A DNA stretch of 64,000 bases from Urechis unicinctus (taxonomy: Eukaryota; Annelida; Polychaeta; Xenopneusta; Urechidae), in NCBI GenBank assembly GCA_034190875.2, contig CM067357.1, forward strand, positions 2,165,448-2,229,447, in the 5' to 3' direction. Under the pieces are notes generated by a model. It did no database searches. It worked only from the letters and a program-made list of their open reading frames with translations, and was not told where the DNA came from. Below, piece after piece: positions 36,441-47,777 of this stretch (positions within the stretch are counted from its first letter, which is position 1; the number at the start of each line of letters is the position of its first letter). Made by a program: the position numbers and the translations under genes.

Positions 36441-38482
36441 ACGTTGACCAGTTGCTGCTGTCGTGGACATATTACTTCGTACAATAGGATTCTTCAGTCT
36501 ATGCATCCGTTGCATGTGCCGGATATATATTGTAAATGTCCGCTATGTTTGTTACGCTAAGTGATGGGGCGCCACGCGCGAACGCAGCTCAAGAGAGAAA
36601 ATACCGAGCATTCTCTTACTTGGAAAGCGGTTTTTTTCGGTTGGACCACTAGACCATATGTACTGCACGCAGACTCTGAGGCGGAGGAGAGAAGCGAACC
36701 CCCAGAGTCGAGGGATGTAGACTAAGCATCGACCAAGAAACACTAATATATTACTTAAGAATTGGTATATGCTTTACAAATTGCTGGTGCCTATTAAATG
36801 GTAACAGTTTGGTGTATGTGAGAGATGGAGTGAAACGAGTGAGTGAGTGAGTGAGTGAGTGAGTGAGTGAGTGAGTGAGTGAGTGAGTGAGTGAGTGAGT
36901 GAGTGAGTGCGTAAATGTGTGAGTGAGTGATCAAATAAGTTCGATCGAGTGATTGGTTGAGATAATGAATGAGTAAATGAGTCCGTGAGTGACCAGTTGA
37001 GTGAGAGGGTGATTGAGGTCTCTCACGCTTTTTAAATAAAAATAAATGGCCAGCTTTGGTCAGTCAGTTGGTTTGGTTATAACGTAAAGACAGCGCACGT
37101 CGCTCGATTCGTGATAAAACTCATCGAAGTATTGGCAGCCAAAATATTGTTAGATTTTTGAAACCGTTTCTCCCATATTTTAGTTAGTTGACCATTACTA
37201 TGCAAATCTGAGTACACGCGTTTCATGATGCTCCCAAACCATGTTTCTCAGGGACGAGCCAAATTTCACGATTGAAATTAACTGCAAAAATGGAATTATG
37301 GTAAACAATAGCAGTTACAGATGAAAGATAAGTGAATCTACTAACGCTTTAAGGTAATTTTTCTACTGTTCTCAGTACGTTTGGACGACTAAATAAGATT
37401 TAATCACGAACAGAGAACCTAGCAGTTGACGCTGTGTTCTTTGATTATAGCCGCTTGAGGGAACATCTGTGACTGGCGAAGAATGTATCCTGATAATTCT
37501 GGTCACTCAGAAAGAAGGACGCTGTGGCACCACATGATATGTGCGCATTATGATGCGACTAAGCTGGTGAGCACAGGCAAAACGCCCGAGGGATGCGATG
37601 GGGTGTCTAGTGGCGATGTGCTGCCAATTTGTCAGGGACATGTGTTTCGGTTTGTTGGACATGTTGAAAGTCTCAATTTCTACAAATGGCTGATTCCTGC
37701 CGAGGTAAATTCGTCTTCCACCTGAGATTGCCAATGGAGTAGTCAGTAACTGTACACCACTGAGGCTTATGCCAGTTAGGCATGGAAGGGTCGATACCCA
37801 GTCGTGTTACATCGAACAAATGACTTCCACCATCGACTAACAAGGTGTCACTAATTCCAGCGTTTGAAAGCCACCGGGATATTGTGTTGTATATTTGCGA
37901 TATCTTCCCTAAGTTACCCCTACCGTCAGTGTGGTGTAAGTCGTTCAAATTCCGATTAGACACCAAACGAGCAGGTACATTTTTTTCTGTGCCTCTTTGT
38001 CTAAAATCCAGGTACAATCACATTCATCTATTCCCCTCGCTCTACTCATCCCTCGGCAAGTCTATTGACAGGGTCACTGGTAAAGATATAGAAATGTTAG
38101 TATAAGAAATGCAGGCGTAGATGTTCTGTCTCTGGTTCCTTATTGCATTCGCTTCCCTCAACTCCTCACCATTGTTGCCATTCATACACAATTCAGCTTT
38201 GTTCTGGATGTTCTGGAGGCTTAGACCAGATGCTTCATTTAGTCATTAAAATAGCCTGGTGTCAATTCATTGACTTTACCGGTTTGATTGTTCTTGGATT
38301 GTAATCAGAACTGCAATGTATTTCCCTAACTATGGAATAAACCATGTTTTGCTTCGCAGTCTGCGTCTCGATTGCTTTTGTGATCAGCCCTTTCACTGCA
38401 ATTGATGATCCGTACAATCAATCAAGGCTCCAAAATAATAATATAAGTGGCATACTGATTTCGCATGGGGTCTTCCTGGTTT
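36441..38482. other. No supported gene; (GTGA)n and an unresolved frame
   Basis: 36836-36909 is a perfect (GTGA)n array. The minus strand from 38017 to 37507 carries two adjacent frames (114 and 75 codons) which could be one decayed exon, but I recognise no domain. Confidence 0.5.
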
Positions 38483-38990
38483 GCATGACATGGGGTGATA
38501 ATGTTTGACATGGATAGGTGCGTTCCATGGGATATTGCTGGTTGGCATGAAATGAGGTGATCTGGGTAGGGGGTTCCATGGATATGCTGGTTAGGTCTGG
38601 GGGCGTTCCATGGGATATTGCTGGTTGGCATGACATGGGGTGATAATGTTTGATCTGGGTAGGGGGATATTGCTGGTTGGCCATAGGGTGAATATTGCTG
38701 GTAGGGTAGGGGCGTTGCATTGGATATTGCTGGTTGGCATGACATGGGGTGATAATGTTTGATCTGGGTAGGGGCGTTCCATGGAATATTGCTGGTTGGC
38801 ATGACATGGGGTGATAATATTGCTGGTTGGCATGACATGGGGTGATAATGTTTGATCTCGGTAGGGACGTTCCATGGGATATTGCTGGTTGGCATGACAT
38901 GGGTCAGGTGATACCGCTTTGATCTATTCCGGGGACGTTCCATGGGATATTGCTGGTTATTCCATGATACATGGGGTGAAAATGTTTCGA
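38483..38990. repeat. 62-bp minisatellite
   Basis: The unit contains GATATTGCTGGTTGGCATGA, CATGGGGTGATAATGTTTGA and GGGTAGGGGCGTTCCATG. About eight full or truncated units. The 94-206-codon minus frames rich in His, Pro and Gln are translations of the array. Confidence 0.93.
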
Positions 38991-39877
38991 TTAGGCGCAG
39001 AACCCAGAGAGGTAGGGAAAATTTGACATGCAACATGTTCAAATGATTTTATATGACTAAGAAAAATTTGATCGCGTACAGAAAACGTCAAATGTTTTCA
39101 GTGACAGCGTCAATTGTATCATGAAATGTCATTGATGCCGATGACGTCACAAACGCACCACACATAACGTCGTTTGTTAAAAAAGTGTACATGATCTGGT
39201 TGCTTGATTAAACTGTAATTTCTTCTAAACATATGTGATTGTTAATTATGCAATATTTTAACAAGAGCCGCAAGTATAGACTATTTCTGGTAACCAAGAT
39301 AAGGAATTGTTTGAAAAAATCCCATTCGATTAGACAATGATTGTGATCATGTCAAAGAGTTTCTAGTATACAATTATTTCATTGACATGTTTTATCAAAT
39401 ATGTAAAAGACGCAAAGGATGGTGACAGCGTCAATAAATTTTTAACAAATATCTTTAAAAATTAAAATTATTGTCCAAAATGTCATCACACTGGTTCAGA
39501 ACGAATTTTAAGTTTCGGAGGAAAATTCAAATGAAAAACAAATTCAAATAGCAGCCCATCCCATGTAAACATCTGCAAACCTAGTTGTAATTGGCTTTAA
39601 GTTCACATGTACCGAGGATGAAAGAAGTTACCACCTGATCATGTACATCACTAGTGTTACTTATTATCAGAATGCTACAGTGCTCATAGTCAGAAGACCA
39701 TCATCATCACAGATGCTTCGGATGCTGATAGTCCCATAGCAACCATCATTAGCTCTATTCACACCAGCAGTGGATAACGATAATGGAAAAAGGCAATCCC
39801 TGATCCAGGAGTTACATGTTTTTCCGAAAACTATCTAAATCATGGGCAATGGCATAAATTGAGAATTCTGATTAGAA
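38991..39877. other. Presumed upstream region of gene A copy 1
   Basis: No coding signal. Contains a TGACGTCA site near 39141. Confidence 0.4.
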
Positions 39878-40452
39878 ATGAGTCGGACCAGAGCACAAGC
39901 AGTAGTTTTCACATCTGAGATAGATACCTTTGATTCTGACAATGAAACGGTTGATTGTGACGAAGCGGAGGAAGATCTTCCGCTTCTCCTTTCAGAATGG
40001 CATTGGCTGCAATACGATATCCAGCGATAGCTCTAAAACTGATCAAACAGTGATATTGATTCTGACACTCTTGCTTCTCCCCTCAAAGCCCTCAAACTGC
40101 TGTGGATCCTAAAAAAAATCCACCATGACTTACCCAAAGACCCTAGAACATTGTTGTCCACTGGCAAAGTTAATGGTATCAAGAGCATTGAGGGTGGCTC
40201 TTACTATCATTTTGGTGTAGCGTTAGGAGTTCAGAAAGAACTATCAGCTGACTGCAGTCTGCAAAGTCGAAATACTCTGCTTCTTCAAATAAGCATTGAT
40301 GGTCTGCCACTCTTTAAAACTACAAATGATCAATTTTGGCCCATATTGGGTTTGATTAAGAACTCTGAATCATCCAAGCCATTTGTTATAGGCTTATATT
40401 GTGGAAAGATGAAACCTCAGAATCCCGAAGAGTATCTTCGTGATTTTGTCAT

Positions 40453-40468
40453 TAATTTACAACTAAAT
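40453..40468. repeat. 16-bp target-site duplication, left copy
   Basis: TAATTTACAACTAAAT, identical to 47762-47777. It encodes NLQLN in gene A. Confidence 0.95.
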
Positions 40469-40658
40469 AAGGTAAGGTAAGGTAAGTATAGGGTTTAACG
40501 GCACACCAACACTAGTGTGTTATATGGTGCCTACTTAAGGAGGGAAAAATACGAGTACGAAAGGATAAGAAGGAGTCAAGGGTTAAAACTAACTAAAAAT
40601 TAGTATTAATTGAATTATATGAATTGAATTATATATAATAATTTGAGAATTGTATGGT

Positions 40659-42036
40659 CTAAAATCTATAGAAAAGTCCAATTTCTCTTATGAATCCAAG
40701 TATCTTGGATGGATTCACCCTTTCAAACAATTCTGAAAGGGTTTGAACCCGGAAGAAGCGATTTCGGATCAAAATCAAATCAGCACATTCGATGAGAATG
40801 TGCTTGACAGTATAGGCACATTGACAAGGAATACATTCAGGGATGGGCTCATCCCTTAGTAGAAAGGCATGAGTTGTATAGGTGTGTCCTATACGAGCGC
40901 GAGCAAGAACGACCTCTTCTCTTCGGCTCTCTCTGCAGTTGTGTGGCCACTCCCCAAGTTGAGGCTGGATTTCGTAAAGTTTGTTTGGAATGGATTCATC
41001 CCACTGGTCCTGCCATTTTTGTTTAAAAAGTTTAACGACCTGCGGTTTTAAGTCTGTAAAGGGAATCTTGGTTTCAGACACTGGCTCATGTAGGGCTTCC
41101 TTTGCAGTCCTATCGGCTCTTTCGTTGCCTGGGATACCTATGTGACTGGGTACCCAGACAAACTCAACATTTTTTCCCAGCATGGATAAACGAGTAAGAT
41201 TTTCTAAAATATCTACAACAATATGGCACGATAACAACTTATTCCCAATTGCCTCCAGGGCAGATAAAGAATCACTAAAAATTGTAAAATCCGCATTGGG
41301 ATGGTGAGCAATAAGGCCCAATGCCATCCTTATTGCGGTAACTTCAGCTGTAAAAACAGATGCTGCACCAGGCAGTCTTTCCTTGTGGGTCTGAGGTCCG
41401 AACACGACTCCAGCACCCACACGGTTTGCATCTTTGGATCCATCAGTATAAATAAGTATCTTGTCTTTGTGATGTTCTTTTATTTCATGAAATTTCATCA
41501 AGAGGTCATTTGCATTTAATTTATCATATTTGGTAAGGGATGTGTCTATTGTTGGTGTGTTTCAATTGCCAGGGTGGTGTTTCGGGAATTTTGTTTGGAG
41601 CAATAATGTCTAAATTATTGGATATGTTGTTTAGCGATTCTTGAATACGGATGCCAAGAGGTGGTATGGCATTAGGTTTAGTTTCATATATTACTTGGTA
41701 TTTGGGATGGAAGATAATGTCATAGGCAGGGTGATCTGGATTGCTTTTTATTTTAATTGCATATTGAAGGGCCAGTTTGTTTCTTCTTAGATGGATAGGC
41801 ATTTCATTGGCTTCAGTGTGGAGGCTTTCAATGGGTGATGTTCGAAATGCCCCAAGGCAAATCCTCAGAGCCTGATTCTGGACTATGTCCAGTCGTTTTA
41901 GATACGATTTTCGAGCTGCACCGTAAACGATGCAGCCATAGTCAAGCTTTGATCTTATCAAGGACCGGTAGAGCCTGAGCAGGACCTGCCTGTCAGCTCC
42001 CCAGTCCAGCTTGGACACTACTTTAAGAAGATTCAT
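40659..42036 (-). pseudogene. LINE A ORF2, C-terminal part: RT thumb and RNase H
   Basis: Continuation of ORF2 after the internal insertion. 42036 to 41524 repeats AMNLLKVVSKLDWGADRQVL and extends through RRNKLALQYA to TPPWQLK. A frameshift near 41545 then leads to the RNase H domain (41501 to 40659). It has all four acidic motifs: YTDGSK, AEVTAIRMAL, SDSLSALEA and GNERADRTAKEA. The C-terminus carries a C..C..H..C knuckle (CQCAYTVKHILIEC) typical of I-superfamily ORF2. The same frame is found in the fragment at 55274-55843. Confidence 0.88.
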
Positions 42037-42068
42037 TGCCTTGAGACATTTATTCCTGATGTAATTAA
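41858..42068 (-). repeat. Direct duplication of ORF2 segment, copy 1
   Basis: This 211-base stretch is repeated at 43486-43685 in the same orientation, almost identical except for a 10-base deletion and substitutions around 43505-43525. The two copies bracket 42069-43485. Confidence 0.92.
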
Positions 42069-43485
42069 CAGTCAGGGATTGGATGGAATTCCATCCAGCT
42101 CTAATGTGAGACGGTATTCCGTCCTAGGTATGATGAGGGATGGCATTCCATTCCATGAAATTTGATGGTATATCTGGGACTGATTTCCATCTAAACTCAC
42201 TATCAGGGATAGAATCGTATCCCACTTCCTATTATTTGTGACCCTCTCACACACCACTGCAGACCTAATCAATTATGATTTCCCATCTTGGTGGTTATCA
42301 GGTCAAAATGCTTTTTTGAAGCATTTCATTGAAGGTGAATGTTATCATTTCTATATTTTTAATCCCACTAAAAAGAACTTCTTCATATAATATCTACACA
42401 AGATTTAAATTCTTATGTTTTAATGGCATCATAAAGAAGCGGGGATTTAAAAGCAGCACAGATTAAAGATTAAGATATTTTTTATCAAATGACATCATGT
42501 AAGAAACTTACGCAAAAAGCCTGCTGTCTTTCACAGCAACAAACTATTCCTGGCATACAATTAGAGCAGTTGTGTTACGAGAAATATACATAAATAAACA
42601 TACATTTGTGAGAGGTAAGTATAAGGTTTAATTTCAAACCCACACAAAATATACTGGCAAACACAACAACAATGTACATCTGAAATATGATAAGCTGTAT
42701 CTGGAATATACTAGCTCAACTACTAAGTTACACCAACAAAATAACAAAACAAAAGTGTCACCAGAATATACATATTATCATACATTTGTCAGTGGTAAGT
42801 ATAGGGTTTAATTGCACACCCGCACAAACATACTGGCAAACACAAACAACAAAATAAATCAGGAATATAATAAGCTCCATCTGGAATATACTAATCTCAA
42901 CTACTAAGTAACACCAACAAAGCAAACATAACATGTGTCTTTGCATTGAAGTAAATAATTGTGAACACAAACGTAAAACATACATACAGACAATATAAAA
43001 ACATTCACTATCGTTCCTTTCCTTTTCCTTTGGCCTTCCCTGCATTGTCTGACTTTCCACTCCGTTTACTGGCATAGGGTGCTTAGTGCTTAATCTTCGC
43101 CTTGCAGTGTTGGTGCATTGTTTATTAGTGACAGGTAGCCCTGATAACTTCAGAGGGTTGTGTCCGCCACCACAGAGGACAAGTTGGGGGTTGATGACAA
43201 ACCAGGTAAAAAAGACAAGTGATGCGAGCCTTTTGTAGGTGTGGGTGGAATGACATCCTTTTGCGTGACGGCCGACATTACTCGACACATGTCAACTTTT
43301 ACTTGGTTTTGGGATCGGTCACAATTGATGGATCGACAAGGGGCAGGCCTGCCTCAAACTTGTCAATAAGGCTTGTTGCCCCACCATATGTGACTGCACC
43401 AGTCAGCTTATTTCTTAACACAATGACACCCTCCCAGTCTGTGCAGCTCTCTAACTCTGCAAGGCTTTTCATCATGGTCCTAGTC
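42069..43485. mobile_element. Foreign 1.4-kb segment inside LINE A
   Basis: Sequence without similarity to ORF2, bracketed by the 200-base duplication. From left to right it holds imprecise repeats of CAGGGAT.GAAT..ATCCC with a perfect palindrome GGATGGAATTCCATCC at 42078-42093, AT-rich sequence, two diverged tandem copies of a roughly 160-180-base unit (42597-42760 and 42778-42930), and a degraded terminal exon on the minus strand. Confidence 0.75.
43132..43485 (-). pseudogene. Terminal exon of an unidentified invertebrate gene
   Basis: From an acceptor-like CCTTGCAG near 43466 the minus strand reads SLAELESCTDWEGVIVLRNK, LTGAVTYGGATSLIDKF and LPLVDPSIVTDPKTK. After one lost base near 43299 it continues VKVDMCRVMSAVTQKDVIPP to a stop near 43155. 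I recognise the DWEGvivLRN..TG..TyGG and DP.TKvkVDM pattern from C-termini of uncharacterised, probably transposon-associated invertebrate proteins. One frameshift breaks it. The next frame, 43288-42758, is out of phase and not taken as coding. Confidence 0.5.
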
Positions 43486-43685
43486 CAAATCCTCAGAGCC
43501 TGATATAGCTCGTTATAGATAAGATTTTCGAGCTGCACCGTAAACGATGCAGCCATAGTCAAGCTTTGATCTTATCAAGGACCGGTAGAGCCTGAGCAGG
43601 ACCTGCCTGTCAGCTCCCCAGTCCAGCTTGGACACTACTTTAAGAAGATTCATTGCCTTGAGACATTTATTCCTGATGTAATTAA
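43486..43685 (-). repeat. Direct duplication of ORF2 segment, copy 2
   Basis: Partner of 41858-42068. ORF2 from upstream reads into this copy and stops at 43513 because of the local 10-base deletion. Confidence 0.92.
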
Positions 43686-45957
43686 TATGGGATTTGAAAT
43701 TGAGTTTTGAATCAAATATGATACCTAAGAATTTGGTTTCTTCCACAACAGGGACGGGATTTTCATTTATGGTTAATTCTGGGTCAGGGTGAAGGCCCCT
43801 TCTTTGACAAAAATGTACACAAACTGTTTTTGTAGTGGAAAATTTGAAACCATTTTCATCTGCCCATTTCTGAATTTTGTTAAGGTTGATTTGTAGCTGG
43901 CGTTCTATGGTGGTCATACTGCTGGATCGGTAAGATATAAGGAAATCGTCTACATAAAGTGATTTTTCTATTTCAGGTTTAAGAACTTTTGTGATGCTAT
44001 TGATCTTTAAATTGAAAAGTGTGACAGAAAGAATGCTGCCCTGTGGGACCCCCATTTCCTGACCATGTTGGTCCGAAAGTGATGTCCCAATTCTTACCTT
44101 AAAAAATCTATCATTTAAAAAATTTTGTATAAATAGTGGCATATTACCTCGAAGACCAGCTTCTTGTAGATCTTTTAAAATCCCATATTTCCATGTCGTG
44201 TCATATGCTTTCTCAAGATCGAAAAACACAGACACGACATGGTCCCCCTTTAAAAATGCATCCCTAATATAAGACTCTAACTTAACAAGGTTGTCTGTGG
44301 TACATCGGCCTTTTCTAAAGCCAGATTGATGTTCATTTATTATATTATTAGTTTCCAAGTACCACATAAGACGCTTGTTAACGATTCGCTCCATGGTTTT
44401 ACAGAGACAGCTCGTGAGAGCGATGGGCCTGTAGCTCGACGGGTTGGTTGGGTCTTTTCCGGACTTTGGGAGAGGGATGATGGTAGCCTCTCTCCATGAG
44501 TCCGGATATTCTCCACTGCTCCATATGTGATTGTATATGTCTAATAAGACATACAAAGACTCTTCTGGAAGATGTTTAAGAAATTGGTAATGAACATCGT
44601 CTGGTCCTACTGCAGTGTCCTTGCAGAGTTTCAAAGATTCTTTCAATTCTTCTAAAGTAAAAGGAACATTATAATTTTCTTCGTTGTTTGACCTAAAATT
44701 AAGTTTTGTTCTTTCAGTTATCTGTTTATGTCTTTGAAACTTTTCAGTATAATTAGCAGTGGAAGAATTCATGGTTATTGTGTCCGCTATGATGTTAGAT
44801 ATTTCTTGTTTGTTTTTTACTTCATTACCATCTGGTGTTAGAAGGTAAGAAGAAGTGGAAGAGGTGTTTTTTCCACTTATTTTGCGGACCATTTCCCATG
44901 TCTTTTTGATTGATGTTTTCGAGTTTAATTTTGATATATAAGTTTTCCATGAATTCTTTTTGCTTTCTTTAACAACCCGCCGAGCTCTCGCTCTCGCTGC
45001 CCTGAATGATGCCAGGTTTGCATGGGTTGGGTGAGTTTGGAATAACTTAAGGGCCCTTTTTCTGTGGTTGATGGCGTCCTGGCAGTCTTGATTAAACCAT
45101 AGTTTTGGGATGCGCCTGGGCTTTGCCGAGGACTTCGGAATAGTTTTGGAGGCAATTTCAAGCAGTTTAGCACAAAATGTATCGATGTGTGTATCTCTCC
45201 CTTGCATCTTATCCCTGTGGATAGCCTCCCCACACAGAGATCCAAAGGAGGGCCAGTCTGCTTTATGCAGCTGCCACTTTGGAGGTGACTCTGGTGGTAA
45301 CGGAGGGTTTAGGTGGATAAGAATGGGGAAGTGGTCACTTCCACAGGTATCATCGACACCAACTTCCCATGCAAGGTCGAGAAACAAAGAAGGAGAAGAG
45401 AAAGAAAGATCTATTGCGGTGGGTGTGCCATAGCCTGGATGGATGTATGTATTTGAGCCGTCATTTAAAAGGCAGAGATTGTGAGAAATGAAGAAATCTT
45501 CTACAATTTGGCCTTTTCCATCATCATATGTATTGCCCCATAAAGAGTTGTGGGCATTAAAATCACCCATGAGGAGAACTGGCTCTGGCAACTGGGCCAC
45601 GATGTTGTCCAGTTCTCCTCGTGTAAAATTTCGGCTTGGCGGTAAGTAAAGGGAGCAAAGTGTGATGGACTTATTTAAGGTAATATTTACTGCTACTGCT
45701 TGAAGGTTTGTATTGAGTTCTATTTCTTTCTGGGGAATAAAATCCTTGATTAAAATGGACGAGCCGCCAGAAGCTCGTTCCCCAGTGCCTCCAAATTTAT
45801 GGTAAAATTTATAGCCTTTCAAGCTATATTTATTTTCTGCCTTCAGAAATGTTTCCTGAAGGCAGGCTGCAATACCATTATTTTTGTTGAGTAAGGTAAG
45901 AAGTTCTTCATGATTATTCCGAAGTCCTCGGCAATTCCATTGTATAATGCCCGCCAT
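43513..45957 (-). CDS. LINE A ORF2: endonuclease and reverse transcriptase, truncated
   Basis: 814 codons from the ATG at 45957. Residues 1-225 form an APE-type endonuclease: IIQWNCRGLRNN, LQETFL, LLMGDFNAHNSLWGN and GSDHFPI. The reverse transcriptase lies at about 455-730 with SYRPIALTSCLCKTMER, QSGFRKGRCTTDNL, FFDLEKAYDTTW, GVPQGSILS and the catalytic YVDDF box at about residue 660. The endonuclease nicks target DNA and the RT copies the element RNA there. The start follows ORF1's stop (46046) by 88 bases. The frame ends early at 43513 inside the internal duplication. The thumb, linker and RNase H follow only after the 1.4-kb insertion, so the polyprotein is broken. Confidence 0.92.
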   Translation of the reverse strand: MAGIIQWNCRGLRNNHEELLTLLNKNNGIAACLQETFLKAENKYSLKGYKFYHKFGGTGERASGGSSILIKDFIPQKEIELNTNLQAVAVNITLNKSITLCSLYLPPSRNFTRGELDNIVAQLPEPVLLMGDFNAHNSLWGNTYDDGKGQIVEDFFISHNLCLLNDGSNTYIHPGYGTPTAIDLSFSSPSLFLDLAWEVGVDDTCGSDHFPILIHLNPPLPPESPPKWQLHKADWPSFGSLCGEAIHRDKMQGRDTHIDTFCAKLLEIASKTIPKSSAKPRRIPKLWFNQDCQDAINHRKRALKLFQTHPTHANLASFRAARARARRVVKESKKNSWKTYISKLNSKTSIKKTWEMVRKISGKNTSSTSSYLLTPDGNEVKNKQEISNIIADTITMNSSTANYTEKFQRHKQITERTKLNFRSNNEENYNVPFTLEELKESLKLCKDTAVGPDDVHYQFLKHLPEESLYVLLDIYNHIWSSGEYPDSWREATIIPLPKSGKDPTNPSSYRPIALTSCLCKTMERIVNKRLMWYLETNNIINEHQSGFRKGRCTTDNLVKLESYIRDAFLKGDHVVSVFFDLEKAYDTTWKYGILKDLQEAGLRGNMPLFIQNFLNDRFFKVRIGTSLSDQHGQEMGVPQGSILSVTLFNLKINSITKVLKPEIEKSLYVDDFLISYRSSSMTTIERQLQINLNKIQKWADENGFKFSTTKTVCVHFCQRRGLHPDPELTINENPVPVVEETKFLGIIFDSKLNFKSHINYIRNKCLKAMNLLKVVSKLDWGADRQVLLRLYRSLIRSKLDYGCIVYGAARKSYL

Positions 45958-46045
45958 TACCTATCAGGGGGTTTGGCGGGACGTTTGCTGCCATGGTGGA
46001 CCTCAGTCCCCATGGCATTCCTAGGGCCGCAGGTTCCCTGGGCCA

Positions 46046-47198
46046 CTACAGACCCAGGGTCCCGATTGGCCCTGATGATGTGTGTCTGCCATGGGGGACC
46101 TCATCAGTCTCCATGGCAGACAATGGGCCATAGATGTTGGGCCCAACAAAAGAATCTGGGTTCTGAACCCTGGTGAGTTTGGATTTGATTGACCGTGGGA
46201 GTTTAGATTTCTCATTGTATTTGTTTGTTGTTATGTGTTCATTGACTTTTGGGGTAGTGGGGGTGTTTGGTTTTGTTTGTTCTGTTGGGGGATTGCTGGC
46301 TTTGAAAGGGGGTTGTTTCGGAGGGTAGTTTTCTGTTTGTGTACTAATAGATTTGGTTATTTTAGTTGGTGCTGCTGCAGTACTAGCATATGAAGGTCTG
46401 GAAGAAGTTGAATTTTGGCACTCTACTATTTTTCTCGCTTCAGGAAAAGGAAGTTTTTGTGTGATATGTAGTGTTTGAATTTGTTTTTCGATTTGCCAAA
46501 TTGGACAACGTTTAGAGTATGCGGGATGAGCACCGGAGCAGTTTGCGCACTTGAATGGTGCCTTGCAATCCTGCTCCCCGTGCTCATCACCGCATTTGGG
46601 GCAGATTGGTGTTCTATTACATTTGTTTTTTAAAATGGCCATATCTTTGACAGTTGTGGCATCTTAAAGGATTTGGAATAAATGGTTCAGTTTTGATGTT
46701 CAGGCCAGCTATTTTAATGTTGTTTGGAAGGTAAGGGGTGTTGAAAGTAAGGATGTGGGTGCCTGTGGGAATTTTTTCTCCATTTTTATTAATGAGCACT
46801 TTGGCTACTTCACTTACATTTTGATTTTTCAATTCCTCCAAAATTTCTTCTTCGCTGCAATATTTGAGTTCGAAAGATTTTATAACACCCTTGATGGTGT
46901 TAAGGGTTCGATGAGGGCTGAATTTTACATTGATATTTGCAATTTTAGTGGTTTGGAGAAGAAGTTTGGAATGAATTTGTTTTGAAGTTTCTACAAGGTA
47001 AAGCCCAGATCGCAAAAGTTTTAAAGTTTTTGGGGTGCCCGCAATACCACAAATTCCTTTAAATAGAACAATGAATGAAACTTTCTCTAAACTTCCGTCG
47101 GTCCTTTCAAGTATAAGAAATCTTTGCCAATTTTCTATTTGATTCAAATCATTTTCTTCAGTGTGCTTCCTTTTCTGGCCAGGAGGAGAAACAGACAT
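46046..47198 (-). pseudogene. LINE A ORF1: gag-like protein with three zinc knuckles
   Basis: RNA-binding partner of ORF2. The start at 47198 (MSVSPPGQKRKHTEEN) is chosen over the upstream in-frame ATG at 47375, whose extra 59 codons lie in the 5' UTR. The N-terminal half (FLILERTDG, KVSFIVLFKGICGI, PTGTHILTF) is the usual I-superfamily gag fold region. Then CHNCQRYGHFKNKC, CPKCGDEHGEQDC and CANCSGAHPAYSKRC give three CCHC knuckles, followed by IWQIEKQIQTL and PEARKIVE. The first knuckle is split by one extra base in a run of six T (46626-46631, plus strand), shifting the frame. This could be a sequencing error or decay. The tail is rich in Thr, Pro and Lys. Confidence 0.85.
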
Positions 47199-47389
47199 AG
47201 TAATAAAACAATTCATCACCTGTGCTCCCCACCCGCCCCGGAGCCCAATAAAGGGACATCTTAAAGATGCCAGGGCTACACAGGTGATATACTCGTCCCC
47301 CATAAAAAGTGATACAATACGTAACCCATAGAGCCCAGACACTGGCAAGGTGCTGAGCTCGTAGAGGCGCACCATAACACCCCTAATGG

Positions 47390-47761
47390 AATCCGATTGA
47401 CCTGATTAAGCAGCCGCCTTCTGGGACTAGTGAAGCCAATGAAATGAGAAATGGTCCATGAAGTAAATGAATGTCATGAAGGAAGATGCCAAATGCATGT
47501 GATGGGTAATCCCAGGGCACGACGCCACCAGCCGATAGGAATGGGCCAGGCCTACCCACCCTCTCGTCTAGGCGAAATCCGGGCCAAAGTGGTGTGTTGC
47601 AGATATAGCCCTCGCAAGGACCGCTCCGCTCAACCACCAGGATCCCATCTTCCACCGACACGAGTCGCAACCCACGGCCAACAGGTTGCCCCCTATTAGT
47701 CGCCTCTTACGACATGCAGGAGGATACAGAGGACCTATTCTACCCCCGGACCCACAGGGGG
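47390..47761 (-). promoter_or_regulatory. LINE A 5' UTR
   Basis: Contains the hairpin-forming CCCCCTGTGGGTCCGGGGG start and the conserved blocks GTCGTAAGAGGCGACTAATA and GGTTGCGACTCGTGTCGGTG. It recurs at 34.1-34.5, 48.99-49.19 and 51.2-51.57 kb. LINE 5' UTRs of this kind usually hold the internal promoter; no specific factor site is identified. Confidence 0.6.
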
Positions 47762-47777
47762 TAATTTACAACTAAAT
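47762..47777. repeat. 16-bp target-site duplication, right copy
   Basis: TAATTTACAACTAAAT, identical to 40453-40468. Confidence 0.95.

Larger units (their letters stand above)
40469..47761 (-). mobile_element. Near full-length I-superfamily LINE (subfamily A), 7293 bp
   Basis: Minus-strand non-LTR retrotransposon between perfect 16-base target duplications. Its 5' end (47761) starts CCCCCTGTGGGTCCGGGGG, able to form a GC hairpin. Then come a 5' UTR (to about 47199), ORF1 with three zinc knuckles, ORF2 with endonuclease, reverse transcriptase and RNase H, and a 3' UTR. The 3' end carries a palindromic ACACTAGTGT and a TTACC repeat tail. Insertion was by target-primed reverse transcription, judging from tail and target duplication. 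An RNase H after the RT places it among I/Nimb-like clades. It is inactive: homopolymer frameshift in ORF1, frameshift in the linker near 41545, and a 1.4-kb internal insertion with a 200-base duplication. Confidence 0.92.

Noticed and set aside
38418..39042. His/Pro/Gln-rich repeat proteins of 94-206 codons
   Set aside because: All three frames are open because of the 62-bp minisatellite; no start context or domain.
39640..39880. CACTA terminus (CACTAGTG at about 39648) for the gene A element
   Set aside because: No matching inverted terminus was found downstream of gene B, and copy 2 has no equivalent at the same distance.
44925..47670. Alternative frames at 44925-45245, 45110-45433, 45910-46176 and 47383-47670
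   Set aside because: Shadows of LINE ORF2, ORF1 or its 5' UTR.
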